From positions 62,001 to 126,000 of the forward strand of contig JAQJZZ010000020.1 of NCBI GenBank assembly GCA_030077755.1: 64,000 bases of DNA, given 5' to 3'. How positions within the stretch are numbered: the stretch's first letter is position 1; every line of letters begins with the position of its first letter. Of this stretch, positions 36,676-46,619 are shown piece by piece. Source of the DNA: Filosporella fistucella. Taxonomy: Eukaryota; Ascomycota; Leotiomycetes; Helotiales. The notes below the pieces were generated by a model that searched no databases, was not told where the DNA came from, and saw only the letters and a program-made list of their open reading frames with translations. The translations under genes and the position numbers were made by a program.

Positions 36676-38479
36676 ATGCCCACCCTCCTCCAGCTGGGGC
36701 TTCTGCTCCTTGCTGCTGAGGTGACCAGACGATGCGTATTCGCTGTCCTCGGCGCCTTTACTGGCCCATTATCAAAGATTCCCGGTCCATTCTGGTACAA
36801 AATTACTCCCTTGCCATGGATGATGTTGAACTTGACAGGGGAATCAATGAATGTCTTTCCTGGTATGGTGGAGAAGTATGGACCTGTGGTGAGGATGGGT
36901 GAGTACCTCTTTTCGTTCTGAATAGGAATCAGCTGATGAATTAGGCCCTAGGGATATCTTGTTCGCCGATAAAGCGAGTGTACAGAGAATCCTTGTCGAG
37001 GAGGATTTTGTGAAGTCGCCTATTTATGAGGGACTGAGACTGAAGAAAAGTGTCACGAGTCTTATTACGGAGACCGACAAGGTGGCTTATAAGCAGAAGG
37101 TTAGTTATTGATCTTGTGAAATGAACATGAGGTGACCGATGGAACAGAGACGTCTTCTTTCGCCTGGTTTTGCGATCAGCTACCTGAATGCTTTGGAGCC
37201 AGTCATGAAGGATTGCATCAACGTTTTCGAGAAGCACCTGAATGGGCTTTGTGAAAAAGCTGGTGGGCGTGCGGTGGTTGATATGTCGAGGGTGCTGGGA
37301 AACCTAACTTCGGTATGATTCACCCTATTTCCATTTGGATTCATAATGGCTCACTGTGCAGGATGTCATGAGTGCGACTTCGTTTGGGGGATCTTTCAAT
37401 CTCGTCAGTTCTGAAGACACAAGACTCAAAAACCTTGTACTGGATCATCTGAAAAGGGTCGCAATCGATGCGCAATTTCCATTTATCAACAATATTTTGC
37501 CTCGTTCTTCTGCAGGAGCAAGGTTGTATAAGATGATTGATGAGATTACTGAGAAACGAAGAGCGGACAAGGGCGAGAAGAAGAGAGATCTGTTGCAAAT
37601 TTTTGTTGATACTAATGACGCGAACCCGGTTGAGTTCACCGATCTGCATCTGAAAGAAGAAATGATTCTGTTCATGTAGGACCCTCCCCGGATGCTTTTT
37701 GGTTTCTCTAACGGGATTCAGGATTGCGGGGAGTGATACCACATCCGCGACCGCAACATTCACACTCCTGCTTCTACTGAACAATCAGGAAAAGTTAGAG
37801 AAACTCAAAGCAGAGATCGACGCAGCCTTTCCATCGAAAGACAGCGATATCACTATCGCGCGAACACAAGATCTTGCGTACTTGAACGCGGTAATCAATG
37901 AGAGTATGAGAGTCATGCCTATTGTGCCAGTCGGTGAGTCAACATTCAACTTCTATAACTGTCATTCAACTTCTATAATTGTGCAATATTGACGCTGGAG
38001 TAGGACTTGCGAGATGGACTACTGAGACCACCATAATCGCTGGTTATGAGATTCCTCCCGAGGTAATCTGCTTTGTGTGTTGTAAAACCTGAAATTTTTG
38101 CTAATAGATGTAGACGGTCGTCGCACCTGCCATTGGTGCCGTGATGAAGAATCCTGAGATATGGCCTGATGCCCAGAAATTCATTCCCGAGAGATGGCTG
38201 GGACCTTATAAGGGAGTCGAGGCCGACAGAAAAGCATTTGTACCCTTCTCTGCGGGGTCAAGGAATTGTATTGGCCAACAGTAAGTTGGACATCCTATGC
38301 CTGGGACATTTGCTAATCTCGCCAGATTTGCATTAAAAGAGTTGCGACTTATCCTTACAACTTTAATTCTTCGCTATGAACTCAGTCTCATTCCGGGTCA
38401 GTCACATAAGATGAAGGTACATACTGTGCCTTGGTTCACTCAAGGATTTTACAATGTTGGCCTCAAGCCAAGAGTTTAA
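36676..38479 (+). CDS. Cytochrome P450 monooxygenase
   Basis: Membrane-anchored haem monooxygenase; substrate unknown. Eight exons: 36676-36898, 36945-37099, 37148-37312, 37362-37675, 37722-37933, 38004-38062, 38114-38280, 38326-38479, about 482 residues. An N-terminal hydrophobic anchor is followed by GPLSKIPGPF. The I-helix oxygen-activation motif is AGSDTT (288-293), the ExxR motif is ESMR (346-349), PERW follows, and the haem loop is FSAGSRNCIG with Cys428 as the haem ligand. All key residues are present, so the enzyme should be active. The start ATG at 36676 gives a typical P450 anchor. No polyketide, NRPS or terpene gene lies nearby, so a secondary-metabolite cluster is not suggested. 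Confidence 0.92.
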
Positions 38480-39059
38480 ACCGTGTAAGAATATAATTCA
38501 TTCCAATTGCTCGCTGTGAGACTGGATCTCGATATCGCGCTCTTGATATTTCTGATATCTATTGGTCCACCGTACGGTGTTGGCGATGCTTCAAAGCCCA
38601 AACAAATCTCTCCGACTATCCCAATTCATCGGCTTGCGAAATAGCCATCTGTTTCAAAATACAACGCAGCTTCTCAACTATCCATGCCCGCCTTGCCCTG
38701 GGCACATACAAACAAGTGACCGCCATCCCGAGAGCAAGCACTAGGGAATGAACCCCCTACTGCCATGCCGACCGAGGCATTCTTGAAATCCCCCCTCAAT
38801 GCAGTATGAGGGAGACTCGCGGCTGATGTGCGTAGTATCCTGAAACTTTCTGTGCCTTTTCTGTTTTCTTCAGGGTTGATTCAGTGTTTCAAATTTCTGC
38901 TAAAAAACATTATTGCAAACTGTTCTTGGCCTCTCAGTCGAAGAAGTAGGATGGGTCCGTGATAGTGAGCATCCCAAATGGCATCATTTGGCTCTTGTGT
39001 TATCATCTACATGGTCAGCTTTTTTTTTTGACTTTGCTGTGGAGGGTGTCGTACCTTAT
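38480..39059. other. Intergenic region downstream of P450
   Basis: About 580 bp without a recognisable gene. A run of ten T residues lies at about 39016-39025 at the edge of the transcription-factor relic. Confidence 0.35.
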
Positions 39060-39275
39060 AAAACCTAGTCGATCAAACCTAGTCAAAGTAATACCCACCA
39101 GAATCTCATCCGAGTTAGCTGTTTGCTGGTCTCCAAGCGCGGTATTGATCAACTTCAACACATTTCCGTACTTTTCCCTCGCTTTCAATAGCATCTCTGG
39201 CTTATCCAATTGCTTCCCCATCTCGCCAGTGCGACGGCTGGTAAAGATTTCCTCAGACGACTCGACGGAGAAGGA
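39060..39275 (-). pseudogene. Relic of a fungal transcription-factor C-terminal domain
   Basis: On the minus strand this stretch encodes about 70 residues including EEIFTSRRTGE, MLLKAREKYGNVL and INTALGDQQTANSDEILVG. That resembles the internal region of fungal-specific (Zn2Cys6-type) transcription factors, where 'ALxDP..A.SDE.L' is common. Two tandem TGA codons (39281-39276) bound it on the 5' side, no Zn2Cys6 domain follows, and the downstream part does not continue the family. I read it as a truncated fragment. The family call is by pattern memory only. Confidence 0.4.
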
Positions 39276-39344
39276 TCATCAGAAGAATAGTACATTTCAG
39301 GCAGTGACTCATATCCCCCCCCCTTATCGTTGTTTTTCAATTAC

Positions 39345-39590
39345 TTGAAGTTATTGTATTAAAGTTATAAATATTTAAATTTAATTAAATAATATAATTA
39401 TATATTTATATTCTTAAATCCATATTATTATATTATAACTTAAAATATAACTTTCATTTTCATAATAATTATTTATCTAAATATTAAGCTAGAGATCTCT
39501 TATTATTATAAGCGAAAACCTTAAGAAGAAAGAGTATAAAGCGTAATTATATAAATAAGTTTTACTATTGCTTATTAGTATTCACTAGGC
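39345..39590. other. AT-rich block, possible RIP-type degraded repeat
   Basis: A sharp island made almost only of A and T (TTAATTAAATAATATAATTA and similar), unlike the surrounding DNA. It starts just after a C9 run near 39313-39325 and ends before a GC-normal stretch around 39590. Such islands in ascomycete genomes often mark transposon copies mutated by repeat-induced point mutation. No coding or terminal repeats are visible. Confidence 0.5.
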
Positions 39591-39951
39591 TTAAACGAGC
39601 CGGATAAGTCGGGGACGTTAAGAGGGAAAAGGAAGCTACTAGGGATAGGGCGGGCGTTGTTAATACTAAGGAGTAAATAGAGTTGAGATCTTAGTGTATG
39701 TTTTGTGATAGATTTGCCCACGGGAGGGGTGTTAGCTTGTTTAGGAGTCTATTAGAGTCTAGATATGAATCGGTGCGGGGAGATAAAGACAGAAGATACT
39801 ATAACTCGGCAGACGATAACGCATTTCTGCATTCTTCGTTCTTCGAAAACTCGTCGTGAAGAGATCAAGCATTCCCTTTGCAAAACTCCTGGTGTCGCAC
39901 AAACTGCGCAGCTTTACAGACACCCCTCAACTATCCACCAATCTTGATTCC
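39591..39951. other. Short non-coding stretch 3' of the HET gene
   Basis: About 360 bp with no recognised feature. Part of it (39590-39700) could belong to the same degraded element as the AT-rich block. Confidence 0.3.
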
Positions 39952-41787
39952 TCACCTTGCAAGAAGCAACAAAGTAACACCATCCATATCAGCCGCCAAA
40001 CCCTTCCAGATCTCATCATGATCGATCTCGATGCCCGCAGCCAGCAAATCGCCCTTGAAATCGAACTCCCAAAATTTCCCCCTTCCCTTTTGCGGACGGA
40101 AACTACAGTACTTCTCCTTTGGAACAGGAAGAATGATAGCGCGGCCGATGAGGGTGAAGCTGTGGTATGAGGGATCATCTGATGTGCTAGGCCGAAGAAT
40201 GAGAAAGAGATCGGTGTCCTTGAATAACCATTCGACTGCGTTGAGTCCATAGATTAGGTCTCCCTTTTGGATGTCGCTTGAGGCGATCCCAAAGAGGCCA
40301 TTGATGGTGTTAAAGGTTCGATTTGTACCTGGGGTGTGTGGGGGATGGGGGGAAGAAGGTGCGGTGCTGGGTATGGGAGTAAAGGAGGCGTATGAGGGCT
40401 CCGTGATTTTCTTTGCATAGAGCGTGCCGATTGTAGTGGTGCAGTGGAAGTCGCGGTCCTCGAGCTCTTTGATCGCTTCATGGAGCTTCTGTTTCTGTTC
40501 CCCCGTTGCGTTATCATGATGAGGCAAGTCGTTTGCTTTCAATTCAGCAGTCGTCGAAGCCTCTCCAATTTCCTCGACCACCCCCATCCCTTCCAACCAA
40601 ACACTCAACCGCAACTCTTTCATCTTCTGAAGTTGCCCTTCGTTGGAAATCTCTTCCACTGGATGGTAGGCAGCGGCCTTTTCATCCCAGAGAGGACTGT
40701 CCAACATATTCTGAACAATCCTGCTTGAGCGGTGTAGACATTTCCCTATATATCCCCACAGAGTGATATTATGAGAGTCCTCAGCTTTATCAGGAACGAT
40801 GATAGACAGAAAGGCATCAACGAAAACCTGTGAAAGTGGTTTCGCATAATCAGGTACAATCAGCGTCTGTTGCGAAGACTTAATGACTCCGAGAATTCCG
40901 TAGATCCTGTCGTGAAGGAGTTGGCATTCGGACTTACATGAGGCACAAAGCTCCAGGAGTCGAAGGATGGAGTAATCCTCTGTTTTACCCCCGTATTGCT
41001 GGCGAAGAATAATTGTCGCGGGGGCGTCATGTAGGTCTTTTATCCCCTGGGTTACCCACTCAGGAGGATTGCCCGCCTCAGCCAACTTCGCCAGGTTCGA
41101 AAACTCAAAAGACGCACTTGCGCTCCTGTAATGATCCATAGGAATCATTTTTTCACCAACATAGAAATCTAAGTTCCCTGCCCCAAGCACCTCTTGTATA
41201 ATCCATACTCGTCGCCAAAATGGCCTGGTATTAAACCCCACCATCGCTTTCGTGGCGCGCTCGTCTACCTCCCCAGTCCATTCGTAATGCACATAACCCC
41301 ATTGTCTCTGATGCGCATTCTCTGGCTCAGGAGTGATGTTTTCGAGCAGAAAATCACTATCATCTTGAGAGTGGCCGAGCCAAACGAGCACTTTTTCCGC
41401 CCGCTGGAAGATCGTACCCATAATGCCGACTTGTGCATTGCGCTCAAGGAGGTCGCATTGGTTGATACATAGCGCATCGATCCAGACTGTGCGCGTGGAA
41501 GATGGGGAGCGGATGGCGTTTAGAGCATCGTATAGGTTTTGTCGGATATTGATGGATTTGTAGTTCAATGTGATGGTGGAAATGGGGGTGGGTGGACCCC
41601 ACATGTAGGAGAGACATTCGTAGGGTGTTCGCGAGCTGAGGAAGTTGGAGTGTACGATTTTGCAGTCGATAGGGCTGTTTTTGGGTGCCGGTAGGAGCTG
41701 GATGAGTCGGATTTGTTGGTGGAGAAGAGGGAGATAGTCGAATGAGAATGTGGTTGACGCGATGCTGTGCGAGGGTTGGAGGGCCAT
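39952..41787 (-). CDS. HET-domain protein, intact
   Basis: Single-exon gene of 611 residues from an ATG at 41787. HET proteins trigger incompatibility reactions when unlike individuals fuse. The domain is complete: start IRLIQLLPA, then YECLSYMWGPP, TVWIDALCINQ, EKVLVWLGHSQDD and RPFWRRVWIIQEV, followed by HDRIYGILGVI, all in one frame. The C-terminal third contains the usual loosely conserved region (FNTINGLFGIASSDIQKGDLIYGL, read in pieces) that corresponds to the GDxVWVL stretch of relatives. No partner domain (NACHT, WD40, ankyrin) is fused to it. It contrasts with the damaged HET gene at the left end of the window; the two are not close copies. Confidence 0.9.
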   Translation of the reverse strand: MALQPSHSIASTTFSFDYLPLLHQQIRLIQLLPAPKNSPIDCKIVHSNFLSSRTPYECLSYMWGPPTPISTITLNYKSINIRQNLYDALNAIRSPSSTRTVWIDALCINQCDLLERNAQVGIMGTIFQRAEKVLVWLGHSQDDSDFLLENITPEPENAHQRQWGYVHYEWTGEVDERATKAMVGFNTRPFWRRVWIIQEVLGAGNLDFYVGEKMIPMDHYRSASASFEFSNLAKLAEAGNPPEWVTQGIKDLHDAPATIILRQQYGGKTEDYSILRLLELCASCKSECQLLHDRIYGILGVIKSSQQTLIVPDYAKPLSQVFVDAFLSIIVPDKAEDSHNITLWGYIGKCLHRSSRIVQNMLDSPLWDEKAAAYHPVEEISNEGQLQKMKELRLSVWLEGMGVVEEIGEASTTAELKANDLPHHDNATGEQKQKLHEAIKELEDRDFHCTTTIGTLYAKKITEPSYASFTPIPSTAPSSPHPPHTPGTNRTFNTINGLFGIASSDIQKGDLIYGLNAVEWLFKDTDLFLILRPSTSDDPSYHSFTLIGRAIILPVPKEKYCSFRPQKGRGKFWEFDFKGDLLAAGIEIDHDEIWKGLAADMDGVTLLLLAR

Positions 41788-44130
41788 TGCTTTGTGCTTT
41801 GGAAGGGAAGTGATGGAATGGAATGAATTTTTGATATTGTGAAGAGAGATCGGTGGAGGCTTGGAGCTTGGAAGTTCAAAACTTTAATATGGCGAACATG
41901 TGTCCGCTGTCACCACAAGGGATTTCTCGATTACTCCGAAGAGTTGCAGAATTCATCAAGTGATGACAACGAATAATGTTACTGGCTATACATATGAGGG
42001 ATGGGGCGGGAACAAAGGCTCAGCCCACGAGGCACATCAGCCCTACACCGATCTACGGAGTATCTCCCTTCTCTTAGCTCGTACGAGGGTTACATCCCTT
42101 CAAACCCTCATAGTCAGTAAACCATAGTTCAGCTACAGACACGTGACAGTAGCCTTATGTTGTTCCTTTTCCTCGACGGCTGATATGAGACAGCGTACGG
42201 GCGTCAGTCTGGCTCGCGCTTTCGCAAAGATGATTGGAGCTGCTCTGAATCTTGAGAGTTCTGATATCGCCATTGAAGGATGTCGAAACTGTAGGGAATA
42301 CTCATACGATCACGACATACACAGGACGCACTCTCGTTTAGCTCTATCAAATAGCTAGCAATCTGCCAGAACGCTTCGTCAAGCAGGAAGGTGAGCCGGA
42401 TAATAAATACAAACTTCATCATATCCTGCCTCTCCAGTCGTACAAAAAGCACAAAGTTGAATCGCTCTCTCAATGCGTTTGCGAGTCCTCACCTTTCAAT
42501 GAAATTGCGAAGCATATAAAAGGATTTTTGTTTGCGTCTAGCTACTTATAGATGCTCTACTCCAGTAGGAGTGACGGCCTCCGCCTGAGCTGGCCTAGGC
42601 ATGACAGGATTGTGCAACAAAGGCTAATCGTCACCTTCAATAGAGCTTTTGACTTCTCAGCTTTACTATCTTCTTTTTATTCTACAATAAGATTACAACA
42701 CAATAATTGGTCTCACGTCATGATTTGCAATTTGAATAGTGGATACCATTGCCAAAGACTTACCGCTTTCTCGCTCGCACAGAATTTCCCAGCAGCTAGC
42801 TGCACCCTTGCAAACCATTATCCAGAATGCCAAATCCCGGTACCATTACTTCTATCCCGCAAATATTTTCGCTAGTTTCTGACTAGACACTTACCAGACA
42901 TTGGTTTTCGATATCTGAAGAATAGGAATGCATGAGACCTGCAACTAAGACGATGGGAGTACTGAAAATGAATGTTCGAGCCAGTTGGACTACATAGGTC
43001 AGTCTCCATATCCTTAATCTCCTTTCAGTGTGTCGAAATTCCAATTGTTAACATCTCGGTATGTGGTCCTTCAGTTGGCCAGCAGCACTTCCACTCGCAA
43101 GTATCTCCTTACCAGAGCTTGGAAACGTGCTTGAATTGGAAGGGAAAAGAACATCCTAGTACTGGTAATCGCAGTGGTCTCTCAGATCTCAAATGGCCAA
43201 TACGAACTTGACAGATATTTCTTGACCTCTTATCAGTGCTGCAATAGCCACCTGCTTTCCCGCGATGGACGACAGATTGATCATATATAGTTATCAAATG
43301 AATGCAAATCAAGAAGGGTAATCAATGGAGAGAGACCTTCGACCTCGAGCCTAGAACTCCAAATGCACAAGCTTCGCATTGTGGTGATACCGGAAGCTTT
43401 TAATTCGAAACCAATATTGTCTTGAAACATCCACAACAACCAATCGCAACATGGTGGGGATGAGCACAAGCATTCTGCGGCGCCTCCCGGCTGCTAATGA
43501 AGCTTGAATACTATTTGTTTCCTGAATATTGGTAGTGATTGGATGAGTTGAAGCTACTTCTGCAGCGAGTTGAAACGATGGTCGTGTGCGATCATTGCAG
43601 ATAGGGGGACTGTTTCCACCGGAATTCGTACAAAGACATGAAAAGGAAAACTTCATGATGCACATACCATGTTAAATTATGGTTCAACCGTCATGCATGA
43701 TTTGCCAATGGGATAAGCTTTCAAGATCTTCGTCATGATCGCCTTTACCATGATATCGCATGGATCCGAACCGACTTCGAGAAATCCATCTGATCATACA
43801 ATACCGCCAAGGTTTCTCGCAAGGCGGAAGTGAGGCTCCCGCTGCAATCTGTGTTGCAGTAACAAGCTGGGACCGTCATATTTATTGGCCAAACTGACCT
43901 CTCTGATCTCAAAATGGAAACTTTTGATGCTCGAAGGCTCTCGCACAGGAACAATCCCATGCCAATCGGAATCTGATAACAATCGGATGTAAGTAGTCCG
44001 GATACGATTGATGGTATAAGATTCCTATCCCACACATTGTGCTCCTAGTTTGTCAAAATTCTAATCATTCTGTTTCCTATCCTCTCTCAATTGCAAGCCT
44101 TTTTCAGCCCTTCAATTCAATCTTCTCATC
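41788..44130. other. Intergenic region, no gene recognised
   Basis: About 2.3 kb between divergent genes. Short open frames only, none with motifs. A TATA-like TATAAGA lies near 44016, about 115 bp before the repeat-protein start, and could belong to that promoter. Confidence 0.35.
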
Positions 44131-45039
44131 ATGCGTCAATCCATTCTCTCTATCGCGCTGGTCGCTTTCGCCACATCATCATATGCAGCACCCATCAAGA
44201 GTGGTCTGGAGACAAGAGAGTACGTCCCAGAGGATGTGAAGGCCGCAATTGTGCTTGCTGGGGAGGACTTCACAAAAGTCAGCGCTCGTCAAGCTGGTGA
44301 AATTTATTCTCTCTTGGAGACCGTCACTAGACGTGACCTCGCATCAGAAGCCGCTGAGCTTCAAGCTCTTTCGGACTCAGTACATGCTGGAGACCCCGCA
44401 GCCGACGCCGACGCCGCTGAAATCGATGCTGAGACTGCAAAGGAGGACGCAGCCAAGCGTGATTTGGCATCTGAGGCCGCCGAACTTCAAGCGCTTTCTG
44501 ATGCTACCCATGCCGGAGAAACTGTGGACAAGAGAAGCGACAAATTGAGCGCAGCAGAACAAGCAGAGATTGATGCAGAAGTTGCTCAGGAGGATGCCGA
44601 GAAGCGTGATCTTCAATCCGAAGCAGCTGAGTTACAAGCTCTCTCTGACGCCACACATGCTGGTGAGACCGTGGACAAGAGAAGCGACAGGTTGAGCGCC
44701 GCTGAGCAAGCTGAGATTGACGCTGAAGTTGCCCAAGAGGATGCTGAGAAGCGGGATCTTTCCGCCGCTGAATTCGCAGCCATCGAGGAACAAATCGCAA
44801 AGGACGACGCTGAAAAACGTGATCTCCAATCTGAGGCCGCTGAACTACAAGCTTTGTCTGACGCTACACACGCAGGTGAAGTTGAGACCCGTGACTTGGC
44901 ATCTGAAGCAGCTGAATTGCAAGCACTTTCCGATGCTGCCCACGCTGGCGAGTCTGTTGATAAGAGAGGCAGCGACAAACTGTCTGCCGCGGAGCAAGCT
45001 GAGATTGATGCTGAGGTGGCTCAGGAGGATGCGGAATGA
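44131..45039 (+). CDS. Secreted repeat precursor with dibasic (Kex2-type) processing sites
   Basis: Single exon, 302 residues. A signal peptide ends near residue 19-20 (SSYA-A). After a spacer (20-66) come repeated modules bounded by dibasic sites: RR at 67-68 and KR at 109-110, 134-135, 158-159, 183-184, 207-208, 229-230 and 278-279. Two module types alternate: type A (D-L-[AQ]-SEAAELQALSDATHAGE, 24-25 residues) and type B (S-D-[KR]-LSAAEQAEIDAEVAQEDAE, 23-24 residues). A variant (209-230) starts DLSAAEFAAIEEQ. The design fits Kex2-processed repeat proteins (KEPs), a class including pheromone precursors, repellent-type peptides and some RiPP precursors. The modules have no Cys, Trp or Tyr, so they resemble neither known alpha-pheromones nor dikaritin cores. 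They are acidic, Ala-rich and probably helical. Function unknown. Next gene downstream is a chitin deacetylase on the same strand. Confidence 0.85.
   Translation: MRQSILSIALVAFATSSYAAPIKSGLETREYVPEDVKAAIVLAGEDFTKVSARQAGEIYSLLETVTRRDLASEAAELQALSDSVHAGDPAADADAAEIDAETAKEDAAKRDLASEAAELQALSDATHAGETVDKRSDKLSAAEQAEIDAEVAQEDAEKRDLQSEAAELQALSDATHAGETVDKRSDRLSAAEQAEIDAEVAQEDAEKRDLSAAEFAAIEEQIAKDDAEKRDLQSEAAELQALSDATHAGEVETRDLASEAAELQALSDAAHAGESVDKRGSDKLSAAEQAEIDAEVAQEDAE
44332..45036 (+). repeat. Array of alternating A and B peptide-coding modules
   Basis: Order: RR, fused A-B module (residues 69-110), A (111-135), B (136-159), A (160-184), B (185-208), B-like (209-230), A (231-254, ending Thr-Arg instead of Lys-Arg), A (255-279), B (280-302, no terminal dibasic site). 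Unit length in DNA is 66-75 bp. Modules are near-identical in protein but differ at many third codon positions. Confidence 0.88.
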
Positions 45040-45566
45040 TTTAGTAATAGGGAAATGGCTGGAACGGAACGAAACAGAAGCAGAGCTTCTGGATGACAGA
45101 CTTCTACTGTATATATCAATAAATGTGTGTGCGGGAGATGGTCCATTCCTTTAATATACTGAGGTTTAATAATGAATCTATACACTCTTTTGAATATGCT
45201 GCGACCTGAAATCAGCTTTGAAAATGAAGTTGGAAAGCTGAACTAATTTGGAGCGGAACGGGAAACAAGGACCAAAAGTGAATACGGTCAGCTAAACTCC
45301 GAACCTTAAACCCCACGTTTCAACCAAGACAAAAATATTAAAGTGTACTATGGACTAGAAAGCCGACGTAATTTAAGCTATTGAGATCACCTGGCTAAAC
45401 TTCCAGATTGGCTAAATGTAGCAGCCGAGCAGCAGGACAGATGGAAAGAATCCGAAGTCTATAGGCTGAGTGCACAATATGTATAATATCAAGATGTTTC
45501 TCTCTCATTCTTCAAAACAGATTCCAGTGTCATAAACGAGTTGACCTTAACCATCCATTCGCCAAA
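45040..45566. other. Spacer between repeat protein and chitin deacetylase
   Basis: About 530 bp between two plus-strand genes. It should contain the repeat-protein 3' end and the deacetylase promoter. Nothing else recognised. Confidence 0.4.
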
Positions 45567-46322
45567 ATGCTCGTCCCAGCTTCCCTCCTCATTTTGCTCC
45601 CAGCAATCCTCGCGGCACCCACAAGCGAACCCCTATCCCACACCCTAACCCCCCGAGCCGGACCAGCAGCAGGAACGATAATATCACAATGCACGCAACC
45701 CAATACCATCGCTTTGACTTTTGATGACGGACCTTGGCAATACGAGGCCAATCTAGTCAAGACTCTCAATGATGCAAATGTCACGGCAACTTTCTTCGTC
45801 ACCGGAACTTTGTACAATTGTATTTACGCACAAGCAGCACAAATGAAAGCTGCCTTTGCAGCTGGCCATCAATTCGGATCGCACACATGGGATCATAAAG
45901 ATTTATCCTCTCTATCAACAGGAGATATCACATCCCAAATGACGAAAGTGGAAACTGCATTCGCCAACATCCTTGGTGTAAAGCCAACATACATGCGTCC
46001 ACCAAACGGCAATTCTGGAGGAAGCACAGTGAGCGTCATGAAGACACTTGGATACCGTATTGTGAAATGGGATATCGATTCCGGAGATTGGGATAAGAAG
46101 ACACCTACTGTAAGCCAAGGACGCTTTACGGGCGCGGGAGCTGGAAGTCATATTGCGCTTATGCATGAGACCATTCCGACGACAAGCAAGGAACTCGTAC
46201 CGTGGGTGTTAAATTGGGCGAAAGGGAAGGGGCTGAAGATGGTTACTGTTGCTGAGTGCCTTGGGGATGCTGGTGGAGCGTATACAACTGCTGCTGCGAA
46301 GACGGGTGCAACAAGTTGTTAG
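45567..46322 (+). CDS. Secreted polysaccharide (chitin) deacetylase, CE4/NodB family
   Basis: Metal-dependent removal of N-acetyl groups from chitin or related polymers at the cell wall. Single exon, 251 residues. A signal peptide ends near residue 17 (ILA-A), followed by a short Pro/Thr region and the NodB domain. Its five catalytic motifs are all visible: TFDDGP (51-56, Asp53 base and Asp54 metal ligand), the metal-binding HTWDH (His106, His110), RPPNGNSGG (Arg144), a DIDSGDW motif (169-175) and IALMH (His200). There is no chitin-binding module and no GPI tail, so it should be released or loosely wall-bound. The start ATG has a CCAAA-type context. The gene is convergent with the multicopper oxidase, 3' ends 297 bp apart. 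Confidence 0.92.
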   Translation: MLVPASLLILLPAILAAPTSEPLSHTLTPRAGPAAGTIISQCTQPNTIALTFDDGPWQYEANLVKTLNDANVTATFFVTGTLYNCIYAQAAQMKAAFAAGHQFGSHTWDHKDLSSLSTGDITSQMTKVETAFANILGVKPTYMRPPNGNSGGSTVSVMKTLGYRIVKWDIDSGDWDKKTPTVSQGRFTGAGAGSHIALMHETIPTTSKELVPWVLNWAKGKGLKMVTVAECLGDAGGAYTTAAAKTGATSC

Positions 46323-46619
46323 AGAGTTCGTGATGGAAGCAAAAGTGTTTTGTATATAGCTCAAGACGAGATTGTATATACAAATGTAAGCAGAAGTTTG
46401 TTGTGTCGTTGGAAGATGAAAACACACCAGGGAATAAAGCATTAAATGTAGTTGTACGTGGCGGGGTAAATTTACCCCACACCTGGCCATTATTTTGCTC
46501 TTCGGGCGACGCTTGAACTTGCATTGCACGACTTATACCTCGACACAATGGTGTCACATAGCAGATAATAATCTATTCCATTCCCATGACTCTATATTAA
46601 GATTGAGGGCCATATGCTC

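Noticed and set aside
36676..38479. P450 as part of a secondary-metabolite cluster
   Set aside because: No polyketide synthase, NRPS, terpene synthase or prenyltransferase is found on either side; neighbours are a kelch protein and an HET gene.
44131..45039. Repeat precursor as an alpha-pheromone gene or a ustiloxin/dikaritin RiPP precursor
   Set aside because: The modules contain no Trp, Cys or Tyr and no pheromone-like core, and no UstYa/DUF3328, tyrosinase or tailoring gene set lies next to it. The lone multicopper oxidase is not a known RiPP enzyme.
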